In this document: piece by piece, positions 6,352-15,449 of the stretch
Layout: each line of letters begins with the position of its first letter
Numbering within the stretch: position 1 is the first letter of the stretch
Assembly (NCBI RefSeq): GCF_000934845.1
Contig: NZ_JXIQ01000062.1
Coordinates: 1 to 39,214, forward strand
Origin: Mesobacillus subterraneus
GTDB lineage: Bacteria; Bacillota; Bacilli; Bacillales; Cytobacillaceae
Direction of reading: 5' to 3'
DNA: 39,214 nt
Notes under the pieces: generated by a model
Told to the model about the DNA's origin: nothing
The model's input: the letters and a program-made list of their open reading frames with translations, nothing else
Database searches by the model: none
Position numbers and translations under genes: made by a program

Positions 6352-8211
6352 ATGAAAATCATAGAATTGCTGACAAAAGAAACCATTCATTTATCTATGA
6401 CTGCCAGAACGAAGCTCGATGCTGTCAATGAGCTTGTCGATGTACTTGATTCAACCGGTAAATTAACCAATCAAAAAATATTCAAGAAGGAGATTTTGAA
6501 TCGCGAAAAACAAAGCACGACAGGTGTTGGGGATGGGATCGCTATCCCACACGCAAAAACTGGCGTTGTAAAAGAAGCTGCCATCGTATTTGGCCGCTCA
6601 GAGTTAGGGATCGACTATGAATCTCTAGATGGTCTGCCGGCGCATTTATTTTTCATGATTGCAGCCCCTGAAGGTGCAAATAACACGCATCTGGAGGCAC
6701 TAGCACGATTATCAACCATCTTAATGAAGGCTGATGCACGGGAGAAGCTGTTGGTTGCTCAATCTGCAGATGAAGTCATGGATATTATAGACAGTTATGA
6801 CCAGGAAGAAAAAGAAGAGCCATCTGTTGGCGAAAATAGAAAATTCATCGTTGCTGTCACTGCTTGCCCAACAGGGATTGCCCACACGTACATGGCAGCT
6901 GATTCGTTAAAAGCGAAAGCGGCTGAAATGGGCGTAGATATCAAGGTAGAAACGAATGGGTCAGGGGGCGCAAAAAATGTCCTGACGCCAGAAGAAATTG
7001 AAAAAGCTGAGGCTGTCATTATCGCTGCCGATACAAAAGTTAATATGGAAAGATTTGCAGGTAAGCCATTGATCGATGTACCAGTTGCCGAGGGAATCCG
7101 CAGGCCAAAAGATCTGATTGAAAAAGCGGTTAAGAAGGATGCGCCGCTTTATAAGTCGACAGGCAATGTCCCGACAGAAAAGAAAGCAAGCCGTGGAGGA
7201 ATCTATAAGCATTTGATGAATGGTGTTTCAAATATGCTTCCTTTTGTTGTCGGAGGTGGTATCCTGATCGCGATCTCCTTCATGTTCGGCTATAATGCCT
7301 TCAATCCAGAAGATCCATCCTACCATCCCATCGCAAAAGCGCTGATGGATATTGGCGGCGGAGCGGGAGCATTTGGATTGCTGGTACCTATTCTTGCCGG
7401 TTTTATTGCTTTAAGTATTGCAGACAGACCTGGATTTGCTCCTGGTATGGTAGGCGGTGTGCTTGCGGCAATAGGAGGCGGAGGCTTCCTTGGCGGTTTG
7501 GTCGCTGGATTCCTTGCAGGATATCTCGTTCTCGGTCTGAAGAAATTATTCGCTGGTCTTCCTGCGTCACTAGAAGGGATTAAAACAATCCTTTTGTATC
7601 CATTATTCGGAATTGCCCTTACAGGATTCATTATGTTATTCCTGGTAAATAAACCGGTTGGTGCTTTGAACCAGGCAATAACAGACTGGCTGTCAAGTTT
7701 AGGAACAGGAAATGCTGTCTTGCTAGGAATTGTCCTTGGCCTAATGATGGCATTTGACATGGGTGGACCAGTAAATAAAGCTGCTTATGTTTTTGGAACA
7801 GGATTGCTTGCAAATGGTGTATATGAGCCAATGGCTGCTATTATGGCTGCTGGCATGGTCCCTCCATTAGGAATCGCACTAGCGACTACAATTTTTAAGA
7901 ATAAATTTTCAAAAGAAGATCAAGATGCCGGAAAAGCGAATTATATCATGGGACTTTCCTTTATCACGGAAGGTGCAATTCCATTTGCTGCGGCTGATCC
8001 GCTTAGGGTCATTCCATCCGCAATGGCTGGAGCGGCTGTTGCTGGCGGATTGTCAATGATGTTCCATATCGGATTGAGAGCTCCTCATGGCGGTTTGTTC
8101 GTAGTTCCACTTGTGGATGGAGGGTGGCTTTTATACCTCGCCGCAATCTTAATTGGATCAGCTGTCACAGCGGTCCTGCTTGGACTATTGAAGAAACCGT
8201 TATCAAAGTAA
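6352..8211 (+). CDS. fruA: PTS fructose transporter EIIABC
   Basis: A 620-residue fructose phosphotransferase permease that imports fructose and phosphorylates it to fructose 1-phosphate. Domain order is EIIA (1-145, active His in AIPHAKT at 67), EIIB (about 165-265, active Cys172 in ACPTGIAHTY) and membrane EIIC (about 290-620, Gly-rich helices). ATG 6352 follows GAGGGGGAGAACC; an upstream in-frame start inside fruK has no ribosome site. Its product is the substrate of FruK, completing the pathway. It is followed by a strong terminator. Confidence 0.95.
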   Translation: MKIIELLTKETIHLSMTARTKLDAVNELVDVLDSTGKLTNQKIFKKEILNREKQSTTGVGDGIAIPHAKTGVVKEAAIVFGRSELGIDYESLDGLPAHLFFMIAAPEGANNTHLEALARLSTILMKADAREKLLVAQSADEVMDIIDSYDQEEKEEPSVGENRKFIVAVTACPTGIAHTYMAADSLKAKAAEMGVDIKVETNGSGGAKNVLTPEEIEKAEAVIIAADTKVNMERFAGKPLIDVPVAEGIRRPKDLIEKAVKKDAPLYKSTGNVPTEKKASRGGIYKHLMNGVSNMLPFVVGGGILIAISFMFGYNAFNPEDPSYHPIAKALMDIGGGAGAFGLLVPILAGFIALSIADRPGFAPGMVGGVLAAIGGGGFLGGLVAGFLAGYLVLGLKKLFAGLPASLEGIKTILLYPLFGIALTGFIMLFLVNKPVGALNQAITDWLSSLGTGNAVLLGIVLGLMMAFDMGGPVNKAAYVFGTGLLANGVYEPMAAIMAAGMVPPLGIALATTIFKNKFSKEDQDAGKANYIMGLSFITEGAIPFAAADPLRVIPSAMAGAAVAGGLSMMFHIGLRAPHGGLFVVPLVDGGWLLYLAAILIGSAVTAVLLGLLKKPLSK

Positions 8212-8218
8212 TAGAAAA

Positions 8219-8251
8219 AGCCTGCAGAAATTGGATCTGCAGGCTTTTTTA
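8219..8251. terminator. fruA terminator, shared with the facing MFS gene
   Basis: AGCCTGCAG (8219-8227) pairs with CTGCAGGCT (8237-8245), followed by T's. The minus strand also ends in T's, so it serves both converging genes. Confidence 0.92.
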
Positions 8252-8281
8252 CGGATTTTCTTCCTCAAGGAATGTATTTTC

Positions 8282-9559
8282 CTATGTGTTTTTGTCTGGC
8301 TTGATTGACAGAAAGGTGGCGAGGGATGCTGCGATACTTAGTGACGCTAGAAGGATAAAAATAAGTTGGTTCGAATTTGAATTCTTCATCATCAAGGCGA
8401 TGACAGGGGGACCGGCTGCGACGCCAATAAATCTCATTGAACTATATATGGAGGTGATTGTACCTCTCTCCTCCTTCTCAATGCTTTCGGTAATTAGCGC
8501 ATCAAGAGGAGGAAGGCTTGCGCCGATTCCAGTCCCTGCAACTAGGAACATGGTTAATAAGAACCATAATTCATTAGAAAAACTCAGCAGACCTACTGCA
8601 ATCCCAAGTATCAATAAACTGGTAAAAGTGATCCATTTCATCAGCGTTCTATTTTTCTTAATGAGTTTCCCAATAATATACGATGCAGTACAAAGTGCCC
8701 CTAATGGAATGGCCAGGTATAGTCCTTTTTGTAAGTTGTGGATTCCGTATTTATTCTCAAGGAGATCGGACAGGTAAAATAATACTCCGAAAAGGACAAA
8801 CATGACAATTATCCCAATAAAAAAGATGGCATACAGCCAACGCCCATTTTCAGTGAAAATTAGTTTCACTTTTTGGATAAAATCCTTAAAAGGCAATGGA
8901 TTTTCCTCCTTTTTTGGGCTTTTCACCAAAAAAGTCATCAGTACAACCGAAATTGCACTGAAAATGGGAATGGAGAAAAATGGTAGAAACCAGATAAATC
9001 CCGCCAAAAACGAACCAAGAATAGGGCTTAAAACCTTGCCAAGTGTGTTTGCAGTTTCAATTTCGCCAAGCACACCACTGACTTCATCGTCCCCTTTAAA
9101 CATATCCCCTACCAAGGGCAATACGATCGGAAAAGCCCCAGCAGCTCCAACGCCTTGAAGGGCTCTGCCAATTAAGACGATCAAATATCCATCGGTCATT
9201 TGCCATGAAGCCCATCCAGAAATGATTCCACCAATCCCTGTAATAATCAAGCTTGGAATAATGACCTTCTTCCGACCAATATGGTCTGATAAGTACCCAG
9301 CAATCGGGATTAAAAAAATTGCTACTATCGAATAAACAGTAATAATTAAACTTGATTGGAAGGCAGAAATGCCCATTCGTTTTTCCATTACTGGCAAAAC
9401 TGGGATAAGCATTGAATTACCAAGAGTCATCACTAACGGAATAGAGGCAATTGAAACAATGGCCCATTTTTTACTTTTGACAGGATCAACCTTCGTATCC
9501 TTAGATTTTTTATCCAAGAGTTTCCCGGATTTTGGAAACAAATTCTCGAGATAATTCAT
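8282..9559 (-). CDS. MFS drug-efflux-type transporter
   Basis: A 425-residue major facilitator protein with about 12 membrane helices. The loop after helix 2 carries motif A (GYLSDHIGRKKV), and GRALQGVGAAGAFPIVLPLVGD resembles motif C-type proton antiporters of the TetA(L)/Bmr group. The N-terminal 30 residues are Lys-rich and cytoplasmic. Proton-coupled export of drugs or metabolites is inferred; the substrate is unknown. The ribosome site (AAGGCAGG) is weak. It is divergent from the MOSC gene and stands alone. Confidence 0.85.
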   Translation of the reverse strand: MNYLENLFPKSGKLLDKKSKDTKVDPVKSKKWAIVSIASIPLVMTLGNSMLIPVLPVMEKRMGISAFQSSLIITVYSIVAIFLIPIAGYLSDHIGRKKVIIPSLIITGIGGIISGWASWQMTDGYLIVLIGRALQGVGAAGAFPIVLPLVGDMFKGDDEVSGVLGEIETANTLGKVLSPILGSFLAGFIWFLPFFSIPIFSAISVVLMTFLVKSPKKEENPLPFKDFIQKVKLIFTENGRWLYAIFFIGIIVMFVLFGVLFYLSDLLENKYGIHNLQKGLYLAIPLGALCTASYIIGKLIKKNRTLMKWITFTSLLILGIAVGLLSFSNELWFLLTMFLVAGTGIGASLPPLDALITESIEKEERGTITSIYSSMRFIGVAAGPPVIALMMKNSNSNQLIFILLASLSIAASLATFLSIKPDKNT

Positions 9560-9720
9560 TTTTGTAACCTGCCTTTTAATTTATGCTATTTGTAGTGTGA
9601 CCAAAAACGACTGAAAAGATGGTGTCTTTTTATGGTAATGATTGTCCATGTAAAATCTATATGGCATTTTTCCCTTGGAAAGGATAAAATAGTTGGAAAA
9701 GTCCGGAAGGGTGGAGGGAC

Positions 9721-10362
9721 ATGGGACAGATACTGTATTTAAATGTAGGGAAGCCAGAGTTGAAAAACTGGGAGGGGAAAGCGGAACAATCCGCAATCGG
9801 GAAGAAAGGAGTCAAACAAGCCCTTTTGACTCAGAATTCCTTCGAGGGTGATGAAGTAGCAGCAACAGAATACCATGGTGGTCCTGACAGAGCTGTTTGC
9901 TTCTACCCTTTTGAACATTACCAACAATGGTCAGCTGAATTTGATAAAAAGATTGAAACGCTCACTTTTGGTGAAAATATTTCCGCTCTGGGCATGAAAG
10001 AGGCCGACGTATACATAGGAGATATTTACCGCCTTGGGGAAGCGACAATTCAAGTTTCTCAAGGAAGGATTCCATGTTCTAAAATCTCCAAAAACAATGG
10101 TATCGATTTGTTATTGAAAAGAGTAGTTCAAACCGGTTATACAGGATATTTTTTCAGGGTCCTGGAGGATGGGATCGTCAATGGAGATGCTGAAATCGTA
10201 TTGCTGGAGCGTAAACAAGATGACTTTTCTATTCTGATGGCTAATGAAATTCTTTTCCACCGCAGGAATGACAGGAAAGCAATTGAATCACTAATAGGAA
10301 CGGAAGGACTGGCAGTAGCGTGGAAAGAGGAAGTGACTAAACTCTTAATGAAGAAAAATTAA
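9721..10362 (+). CDS. MOSC-domain protein (YiiM/YflK-like)
   Basis: A 213-residue MOSC protein. It has the N-terminal beta-barrel, YHGGPDRAV, GENIS and the conserved Cys119 in GRIPCSKI, all typical of YiiM/YflK. Relatives use the molybdenum cofactor; E. coli YiiM reduces N-hydroxylated bases such as 6-hydroxylaminopurine. GGAGGG lies five bases before the ATG. No terminator is obvious: its stop is only 11 bp before the trp promoter. The modAB genes at the right end could supply molybdate to such enzymes. Confidence 0.87.
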   Translation: MGQILYLNVGKPELKNWEGKAEQSAIGKKGVKQALLTQNSFEGDEVAATEYHGGPDRAVCFYPFEHYQQWSAEFDKKIETLTFGENISALGMKEADVYIGDIYRLGEATIQVSQGRIPCSKISKNNGIDLLLKRVVQTGYTGYFFRVLEDGIVNGDAEIVLLERKQDDFSILMANEILFHRRNDRKAIESLIGTEGLAVAWKEEVTKLLMKKN

Positions 10363-10373
10363 AATTATTTTTA

Positions 10374-10402
10374 TTGACTTTTCTCTTTATTGCCTTTATC
10401 AT
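10374..10402 (+). promoter_or_regulatory. trp operon promoter
   Basis: TTGACT (10374-10379), 17-bp spacer, TATCAT (10397-10402), giving a start near 10409 just before the first T-box leader. Confidence 0.8.
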
Positions 10403-10408
10403 TTAAAA

Positions 10409-10692
10409 CAATATATCGTACAGTGTAGACGAAGAGTAGTAACTGAAACGGGTACTAAAAGAGAGCTGATGGTTGGTGAAAATCAGTGTAACTGTTGCTG
10501 CGAATGGACTTCCGAGCTTCCAAACCGAACCCAATTGGCAGTAGGCTTTGGCGAACTGGCCTTATCGTTACAAAAGGCACGCATTAAAGCATAAATCTTG
10601 CTTGATGCTGCTAAGTGAGCTGTTAATCAGCTAATTAAGGTGGTACCACGGGTCCTCTCGTCCTTATTCAAATAAGGAGGGGGCCCTTTTTT
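10409..10692 (+). ncRNA. T-box leader 1 (tRNA-Trp)
   Basis: A canonical T-box: GAAGAGTAGTAA opens Stem I, GAGAGCTGATGGTTGGTG forms the distal region, and the specifier in GAA-TGG-AC (TGG at 10505-10507) reads tryptophan. The T-box sequence AAGGTGGTACCACGG lies at 10637-10651. The terminator pairs GGGTCC (10650-10655) with GGGCCC (10681-10686), followed by six T's. Uncharged tRNA-Trp should stabilise the antiterminator. The discriminator-pairing base is U (TGGT), unlike C in leader 2. Confidence 0.94.
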
Positions 10693-10734
10693 GTTTGTCT
10701 AAAACTGGGAACCAAATGATTTAATGCGAAAAAA

Positions 10735-11035
10735 CAATAATGGTAACTCGTTGAACAAGAAGAGTAAGCAGGATATTTTCGTTTCAGAGAGCCGGAAATG
10801 GTGTGAACCGGTACGTAATACCTGTTGAATGGCCTTGTGAGAGGCAGCCTGAACCAATAAGTAGGGCTGCCCGGACTCCTCCGTTAAAAGGATAGGGTAT
10901 ATCGAGATCTTTTTAGATTTCCTGTACTTGAAGAGAGGGAACTTTTTTAAGTTCCAACTTGAGGTGGCACCGCGGTCCAATCGTAATCGTCCTCTATACA
11001 GCACATTTCTTTGTGCATGTATAGGGGACATTTTT
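10735..11035 (+). ncRNA. T-box leader 2 (tRNA-Trp)
   Basis: A second complete T-box directly after the first terminator: GAAGAGTAAGCAGG, then AGAGAGCCGGAAATGGTGTG, then GAA-TGG with TGG at 10830-10832 as specifier. The T-box sequence GAGGTGGCACCGCGG begins at 10961. The terminator pairs GTCCTCTATACA (10989-11000) with 11018-11029 and ends in T's at 11031-11035. RNA polymerase must pass both terminators to reach trpE, giving steeper control by tRNA-Trp charging. Confidence 0.94.
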
Positions 11036-11056
11036 ATTTTCTAAGGGGGATTTTAC

Positions 11057-12451
11057 ATGAAAGTAGAAGCTTCGGAAGTGTATGTAGAAGAAATGGAAGG
11101 AGATACGTTAACGCCGATATCCGTTTATCAAAGGATTCCCGGCAAGAAGAAATTCCTTCTGGAAAGCTCTCATAAATATAAAGATTCTGGCCGTTTTTCG
11201 TTTATCGGCAGCGACCCTTTATTTGAGCTTTTGAATGAAAAAGGCGAGACATATCTTATTAGAGAAGGGACTAAGGAGCACATCGGGATATCTTTTTCAC
11301 AGGCTTTGAAAAAGATGCTTCCAAAAATAAAACCTGAGTTAGATATTCCCTTTATCGGGGGTGGAATAGGTTTTGTCAGCTATGATTTCATTCGTGAATT
11401 TGAAGAAATTGGACCGTTGAAGGATGATCCACTAGATATGCCAGAAGCGCATTTGATGTTCTTCGATGAGATTATCGTATTTGACCACCTTAAACAAAAG
11501 ATTAACCTGATTGGCATTCAGTATCCGGGATACAGCAACACTAATTTGATCAGAAAAATAGAAAATCGGAAAAAACAACTTGAATCGACAAATAAAAAAC
11601 AGCCGATCAGTCCCTTTTCCCTATCGGATTTTACAGCCTCTCAAGACAGAGACGAGTATGAAAACTCGGTCAGAATAGCAAAGAGCTTGATTGAGGAAGG
11701 CGAAATCTTTCAAGTAGTTTTATCGAGAAGACTTTCGGCGACTGCAAAAGGAGATCCATTTTCTTTTTATCGAAAATTGAGGATAAATAACCCCTCTCCT
11801 TATATGTATTACATTGATTTTGCAGACTATGCAGTTGCCGGCACTTCGCCAGAAAGCCTTGTCAAGTACCGGGGCGGAATAATGGTTACGAACCCAATTG
11901 CCGGTACCAGGCCGAGAGGGAAAACAGCAGATGAAGATGAAAAACTGGAACGGGAACTAACGCAGGACGAAAAGGAATTGGCCGAACACAAAATGCTCGT
12001 TGATCTCTCAAGGAATGATTTAGGGAAAATATGCGAAGTGGGAAGTGTGAAAATCGATAAATTTCTGGAAGTAGAACGATACCAGTTTGTTATGCACCTC
12101 GTATCGGAGGTAAGCGGGAGGCTGCTATCAGATGCACATCCGATCGATGGATTAGCGGCTTGTCTTCCAGCAGGAACTGTATCAGGGGCACCAAAGATTC
12201 GAGCGATGCAAATCATCAATGAACTGGAGGCGGAAAAAAGGGGTGTTTATTCAGGGGCGGTCGGTTACTTCTCTGCATGTGGAAACATGGATTTTGCCTT
12301 AGCGATCAGAACTTTGGTTGTCAAGGATGGTAAAGGCTATCTTCAGGCAGGCGCAGGGATTGTATATGACTCAGACCCAGCGAAAGAGTTTGATGAAACA
12401 AATCATAAATTAAAAGCATTGATGGAGGCTGCCAATGATTCTACTGATTGA
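11057..12451 (+). CDS. trpE: anthranilate synthase component I
   Basis: This 464-residue chorismate-binding enzyme, with TrpG, converts chorismate and glutamine to anthranilate. The N-terminal part contains the LLESS motif and GRFSFIG used for tryptophan feedback binding; the catalytic C-terminal domain has AGTSPESLV, PIAGTRPRG and the PAGTVSGAPK segment. AAGGGGG precedes the ATG. It is the first gene behind two T-boxes and overlaps trpG by 17 bases. Confidence 0.96.
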   Translation: MKVEASEVYVEEMEGDTLTPISVYQRIPGKKKFLLESSHKYKDSGRFSFIGSDPLFELLNEKGETYLIREGTKEHIGISFSQALKKMLPKIKPELDIPFIGGGIGFVSYDFIREFEEIGPLKDDPLDMPEAHLMFFDEIIVFDHLKQKINLIGIQYPGYSNTNLIRKIENRKKQLESTNKKQPISPFSLSDFTASQDRDEYENSVRIAKSLIEEGEIFQVVLSRRLSATAKGDPFSFYRKLRINNPSPYMYYIDFADYAVAGTSPESLVKYRGGIMVTNPIAGTRPRGKTADEDEKLERELTQDEKELAEHKMLVDLSRNDLGKICEVGSVKIDKFLEVERYQFVMHLVSEVSGRLLSDAHPIDGLAACLPAGTVSGAPKIRAMQIINELEAEKRGVYSGAVGYFSACGNMDFALAIRTLVVKDGKGYLQAGAGIVYDSDPAKEFDETNHKLKALMEAANDSTD

Positions 12452-13037
12452 TAATTACGATTCCTTTACCTATAACCTTTACCAATATTTAAGTGAGCTG
12501 GGAGCTGAAGTGAAAACGGTCCGGAATGATAAAATTTCGATTCAGGAAATCACACGAATGGATCCTGAAGCAATCGTCCTTTCCCCTGGTCCGGGCAGGC
12601 CGGAACAGGCAGGAATTTGTGTCGAAGCAGTTCAACAGTTCGCGCCAAAAATTCCGATCCTGGGGATATGTCTTGGACATCAGGCAATCGCCTATTCATT
12701 TGGCAGTTCAATCATAAAAGCAAAGACAATCATGCATGGCAAACAATCTAAGTTAAGACATTCAGGTAAATCGATCATGATTCATCTGAATGAACAACCG
12801 GAGGTAATGAGGTATCACTCTTTAGTGATCGACCCGCTGACGCTCAGTGAAGACTTTGAGATTCTCGCCGAAGCTGCCGATGACGACGAAATTATGGCAA
12901 TCAAGCATAATCATTACCCTGTATATGGGCTTCAATTTCATCCCGAATCAATTGGAACGGAGAGCGGAAAACAAATGTTATTCAATTTTCTTACTGAAAT
13001 CAGAAAGGAGACTGTAAATGATGAAAAATTATCTTGA
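12435..13037 (+). CDS. trpG: anthranilate synthase component II, glutamine amidotransferase
   Basis: This 200-residue class I amidotransferase supplies ammonia to TrpE. The nucleophile Cys79 in GICLGHQ and the His/Glu pair in QFHPES are present. It starts inside the trpE end and overlaps trpD by 20 bases, indicating tight coupling. In B. subtilis the equivalent gene (pabA) sits in the folate operon and serves both pathways; here it is in the trp operon. It may still also serve PabB, which the sequence cannot tell. Confidence 0.95.
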   Translation: MILLIDNYDSFTYNLYQYLSELGAEVKTVRNDKISIQEITRMDPEAIVLSPGPGRPEQAGICVEAVQQFAPKIPILGICLGHQAIAYSFGSSIIKAKTIMHGKQSKLRHSGKSIMIHLNEQPEVMRYHSLVIDPLTLSEDFEILAEAADDDEIMAIKHNHYPVYGLQFHPESIGTESGKQMLFNFLTEIRKETVNDEKLS

Positions 13038-14046
13038 AATGCTGATCGAAGGAAAATCTCTGCAAGAGCAAGAAATGGAGGAAGCTGTCCAAGGTATTTT
13101 TGCGCAAGAAGTATCAGACAGCGAAATCGCATCCTTTTTGACAGGTCTTAAATCAAAAGGAGAAACGGCAGAGGAGGTTTCCGGGTTAGTCAAAGCGATC
13201 AGAAAGCATGCATTAAATTTTCCAAAGAGAATACCTGATGTGCTTGATAATTGCGGCACAGGGGGGGATGGTTCAAAAAGTTTTAACATTAGTACTACTT
13301 CGGCATTTGTTATTGCTGGTGCTGGAATTACCGTCGCAAAGCATGGAAACAGAAGTGTATCGAGCAAGACTGGAAGTGCGGATGTATTGGAGGAACTCGG
13401 CATTAGTCTAGACTTCTCTCCAGAAGAAACAGAAGAAGTCCTCGAGCAGAATGGGATTGCTTTTTTATATGCTCCTCATGTACACCCGAAATTGAAACAA
13501 ATTATGAAGGTCCGGAGAGATCTAAAAATCCCGACTATCTTTAATTTGATCGGACCGCTGACAAATCCGGTTCAGCTTGATTACCAGTTGCTTGGAATTT
13601 ACCGCAGGGATATGCTTGATAAGTTTGCCCAAGTGCTTGCAAACCTGAACAGGAAGCGAGCGATTGTCGTCAACGGGGCAGGTGGAATGGATGAAGCTTC
13701 TCTTGCAGGCGAAAACGAAATGGTGATTGTTACGGAAGGAGAAATCAAACGAATCAAACTTCTGCCGGAAGAAGTGAATTTGCCAGTGTACGACAATGAC
13801 AGTATTAGAGGTGGAGATGCACGCGACAATGCTGACATATTGCTCCATGTTCTCAAGGGTAAAAAGGGTGCTTATCGGGATACTGTTCTGATGAATGCGG
13901 GTCTTGGAATATACACAGCGGGGAAAGCAGAGTCGATTTTGCAAGGAGTGGAGCTGGCAGCGGAAAGCATCGATTCAGGCAGGGCACTATCGAAACTGGA
14001 AAATTTAATCAGCCTCAGCAAGCAAAATAAAAAGGCGGTCGGTTGA
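13018..14046 (+). CDS. trpD: anthranilate phosphoribosyltransferase
   Basis: This 342-residue enzyme joins anthranilate to PRPP. The PRPP-binding loop DNCGTGGDGSKSFNIST and the anthranilate-site segment KHGNRSVSSKTGSADVLE are intact. It has a helical N-terminal domain and an alpha/beta C-terminal domain, of normal length. Two adjacent ATG codons at 13018 and 13021 follow AAAGGAG; the first has the better spacing. It is third in the operon and separated from trpC by one base. Confidence 0.95.
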   Translation: MMKNYLEMLIEGKSLQEQEMEEAVQGIFAQEVSDSEIASFLTGLKSKGETAEEVSGLVKAIRKHALNFPKRIPDVLDNCGTGGDGSKSFNISTTSAFVIAGAGITVAKHGNRSVSSKTGSADVLEELGISLDFSPEETEEVLEQNGIAFLYAPHVHPKLKQIMKVRRDLKIPTIFNLIGPLTNPVQLDYQLLGIYRRDMLDKFAQVLANLNRKRAIVVNGAGGMDEASLAGENEMVIVTEGEIKRIKLLPEEVNLPVYDNDSIRGGDARDNADILLHVLKGKKGAYRDTVLMNAGLGIYTAGKAESILQGVELAAESIDSGRALSKLENLISLSKQNKKAVG

Positions 14047-14047
14047 A

Positions 14048-14842
14048 ATGCGAACAATACTTGATTCAATCATTGAACGAAAAAAAGGAGAGGTGGAGGA
14101 GTGGAGGAAGCAGAAAATTACGATACAAGCATCACTTTCCGAACCGCGTTCTTTCATCAAAGCATTAAAAGAGGCAAACAATGTCGCTATCATTTCCGAA
14201 TTCAAACGGGCATCCCCTTCAAAAGGAGACATTAATCTTTCATTGGACCCTGCTCAGCAAGCAAAGCTCTATGCCGCGGCAGGTGCATCAGCTATATCTG
14301 TATTAACGGATGAAAAAGGTTTTAAAGGATCCTTTACTGATTTGAAAAAAGTCAGAGAAGCAGTAGAGCTTCCGATTCTATGCAAGGATTTTATCGTCGA
14401 TCCGATTCAAATAGATTTAGCCCGTTCCGCCGGAGCGGATGTCATTTTGCTAATAGCAGCGGCATTGCCTCAAGCGAAATTGGCAGAACTATACGAGTAT
14501 GCCTCTGAAAAAGGACTCGAGTGCCTCGTTGAAATTCATGACGAAACCGATCTCGAAAAAGCACTTGCTATCAATGCTCAAATGATTGGAATTAATAATC
14601 GTGATTTGAAATCATTCGTCGTTGACTTGGCAAATACCGAGAAGCTCGGTCCGCTTGTGAAAAAGACAGGGGCAATGCTAATTAGTGAAAGCGGCATGAA
14701 AACAAGGAGCGATATTGTCCGTGCAGCAGCGGCTGGTGCAGACGGAGTATTAATTGGCGAGACATTCATGACTTCAGCCGATCTTACTGAAACATTCAAC
14801 AATTTCACTGTTTCATCGATAAGGAGTCATCATGAAGGTTAA
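14048..14842 (+). CDS. trpC: indole-3-glycerol phosphate synthase
   Basis: A 264-residue TIM barrel that closes the indole ring. Conserved segments include IISEFKRASPSKG (catalytic Lys and Glu), LCKDFIVDPIQI, a GINNRDL motif and SESGM. It is monofunctional, as in other Bacillaceae, with TrpF encoded separately. It overlaps trpF by eleven bases. An internal AAAAGGAGAGGTGGAGG stretch near its 5' end is coding sequence, not a ribosome site for another gene. Confidence 0.95.
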   Translation: MRTILDSIIERKKGEVEEWRKQKITIQASLSEPRSFIKALKEANNVAIISEFKRASPSKGDINLSLDPAQQAKLYAAAGASAISVLTDEKGFKGSFTDLKKVREAVELPILCKDFIVDPIQIDLARSAGADVILLIAAALPQAKLAELYEYASEKGLECLVEIHDETDLEKALAINAQMIGINNRDLKSFVVDLANTEKLGPLVKKTGAMLISESGMKTRSDIVRAAAAGADGVLIGETFMTSADLTETFNNFTVSSIRSHHEG

Positions 14843-15449
14843 GATTTGCGGAATACGTTCAGTCGAGGCAGCTGGCCATGCAGTTCAATGCGGAGTGGAC
14901 GCTCTAGGGTTCGTGTTTGCCAGGAGCAAAAGACAAATTACAGCCTTAGAGGCAAGAAATATCATTGAAACCCTGCCAAAAGAAGTCTGGAAGGTGGGGG
15001 TGTTTGTAAATGAAAATGCTGAAACAATTAAGCGGATCGCCGAAACTGCTGGACTGACACATATCCAGCTCCATGGGGATGAAAACTTAGAGGATTATCA
15101 ATCAATCGAGCTGCCGTTATTAAAGGCTTATTCTATTCAGTTTCCTCAAGATCTTGAGAAAATGGATACTATAACAGCTGATTACATTCTTCTTGATAGC
15201 CCTCCAGCAGAATATCACGGAGGAAATGGCTCGAGTTTCGAATGGGATCTGGCAGAAGCAATCGGCATGACAAAGACAAATATCATCTTAGCAGGTGGAC
15301 TGAACCCTGAGAATATTGGAAAAGCGATCAGAAAGATAAAACCATTTATGGTGGATGTCAGCAGCGGTGTCGAAACAAACGGCGAAAAAGATTTAACGAA
15401 GATTCAAGATTTTATCACGAAAGCAAAGAATGCAGGGGAGGAAATGTAA
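14832..15449 (+). CDS. trpF: phosphoribosylanthranilate isomerase
   Basis: A 205-residue TIM barrel. The N-terminal KICG motif holds the catalytic Cys, and DSPPAEYHGG and LAGGLNPENI with the DVSSGVE phosphate-binding end are present. It catalyses the Amadori rearrangement before TrpC. AAGGAG lies shortly before the ATG, within the trpC end. Its stop abuts the trpB start with no gap. Confidence 0.95.
   Translation: MKVKICGIRSVEAAGHAVQCGVDALGFVFARSKRQITALEARNIIETLPKEVWKVGVFVNENAETIKRIAETAGLTHIQLHGDENLEDYQSIELPLLKAYSIQFPQDLEKMDTITADYILLDSPPAEYHGGNGSSFEWDLAEAIGMTKTNIILAGGLNPENIGKAIRKIKPFMVDVSSGVETNGEKDLTKIQDFITKAKNAGEEM

Noticed and set aside
7320-7760. 146-codon minus-strand frame inside fruA
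   Set aside because: Antisense to the conserved EIIC domain, with Pro/Ala-rich content typical of a shadow frame.
8124-8777. 217-codon plus-strand frame opposite the MFS gene
   Set aside because: It lies on the antisense strand of a clear 12-helix transporter, runs through a terminator and has no ribosome site.
10409-11056. TRAP-binding leader for trp
   Set aside because: No run of regularly spaced GAG/UAG triplets is evident; the leader is explained by two T-boxes.
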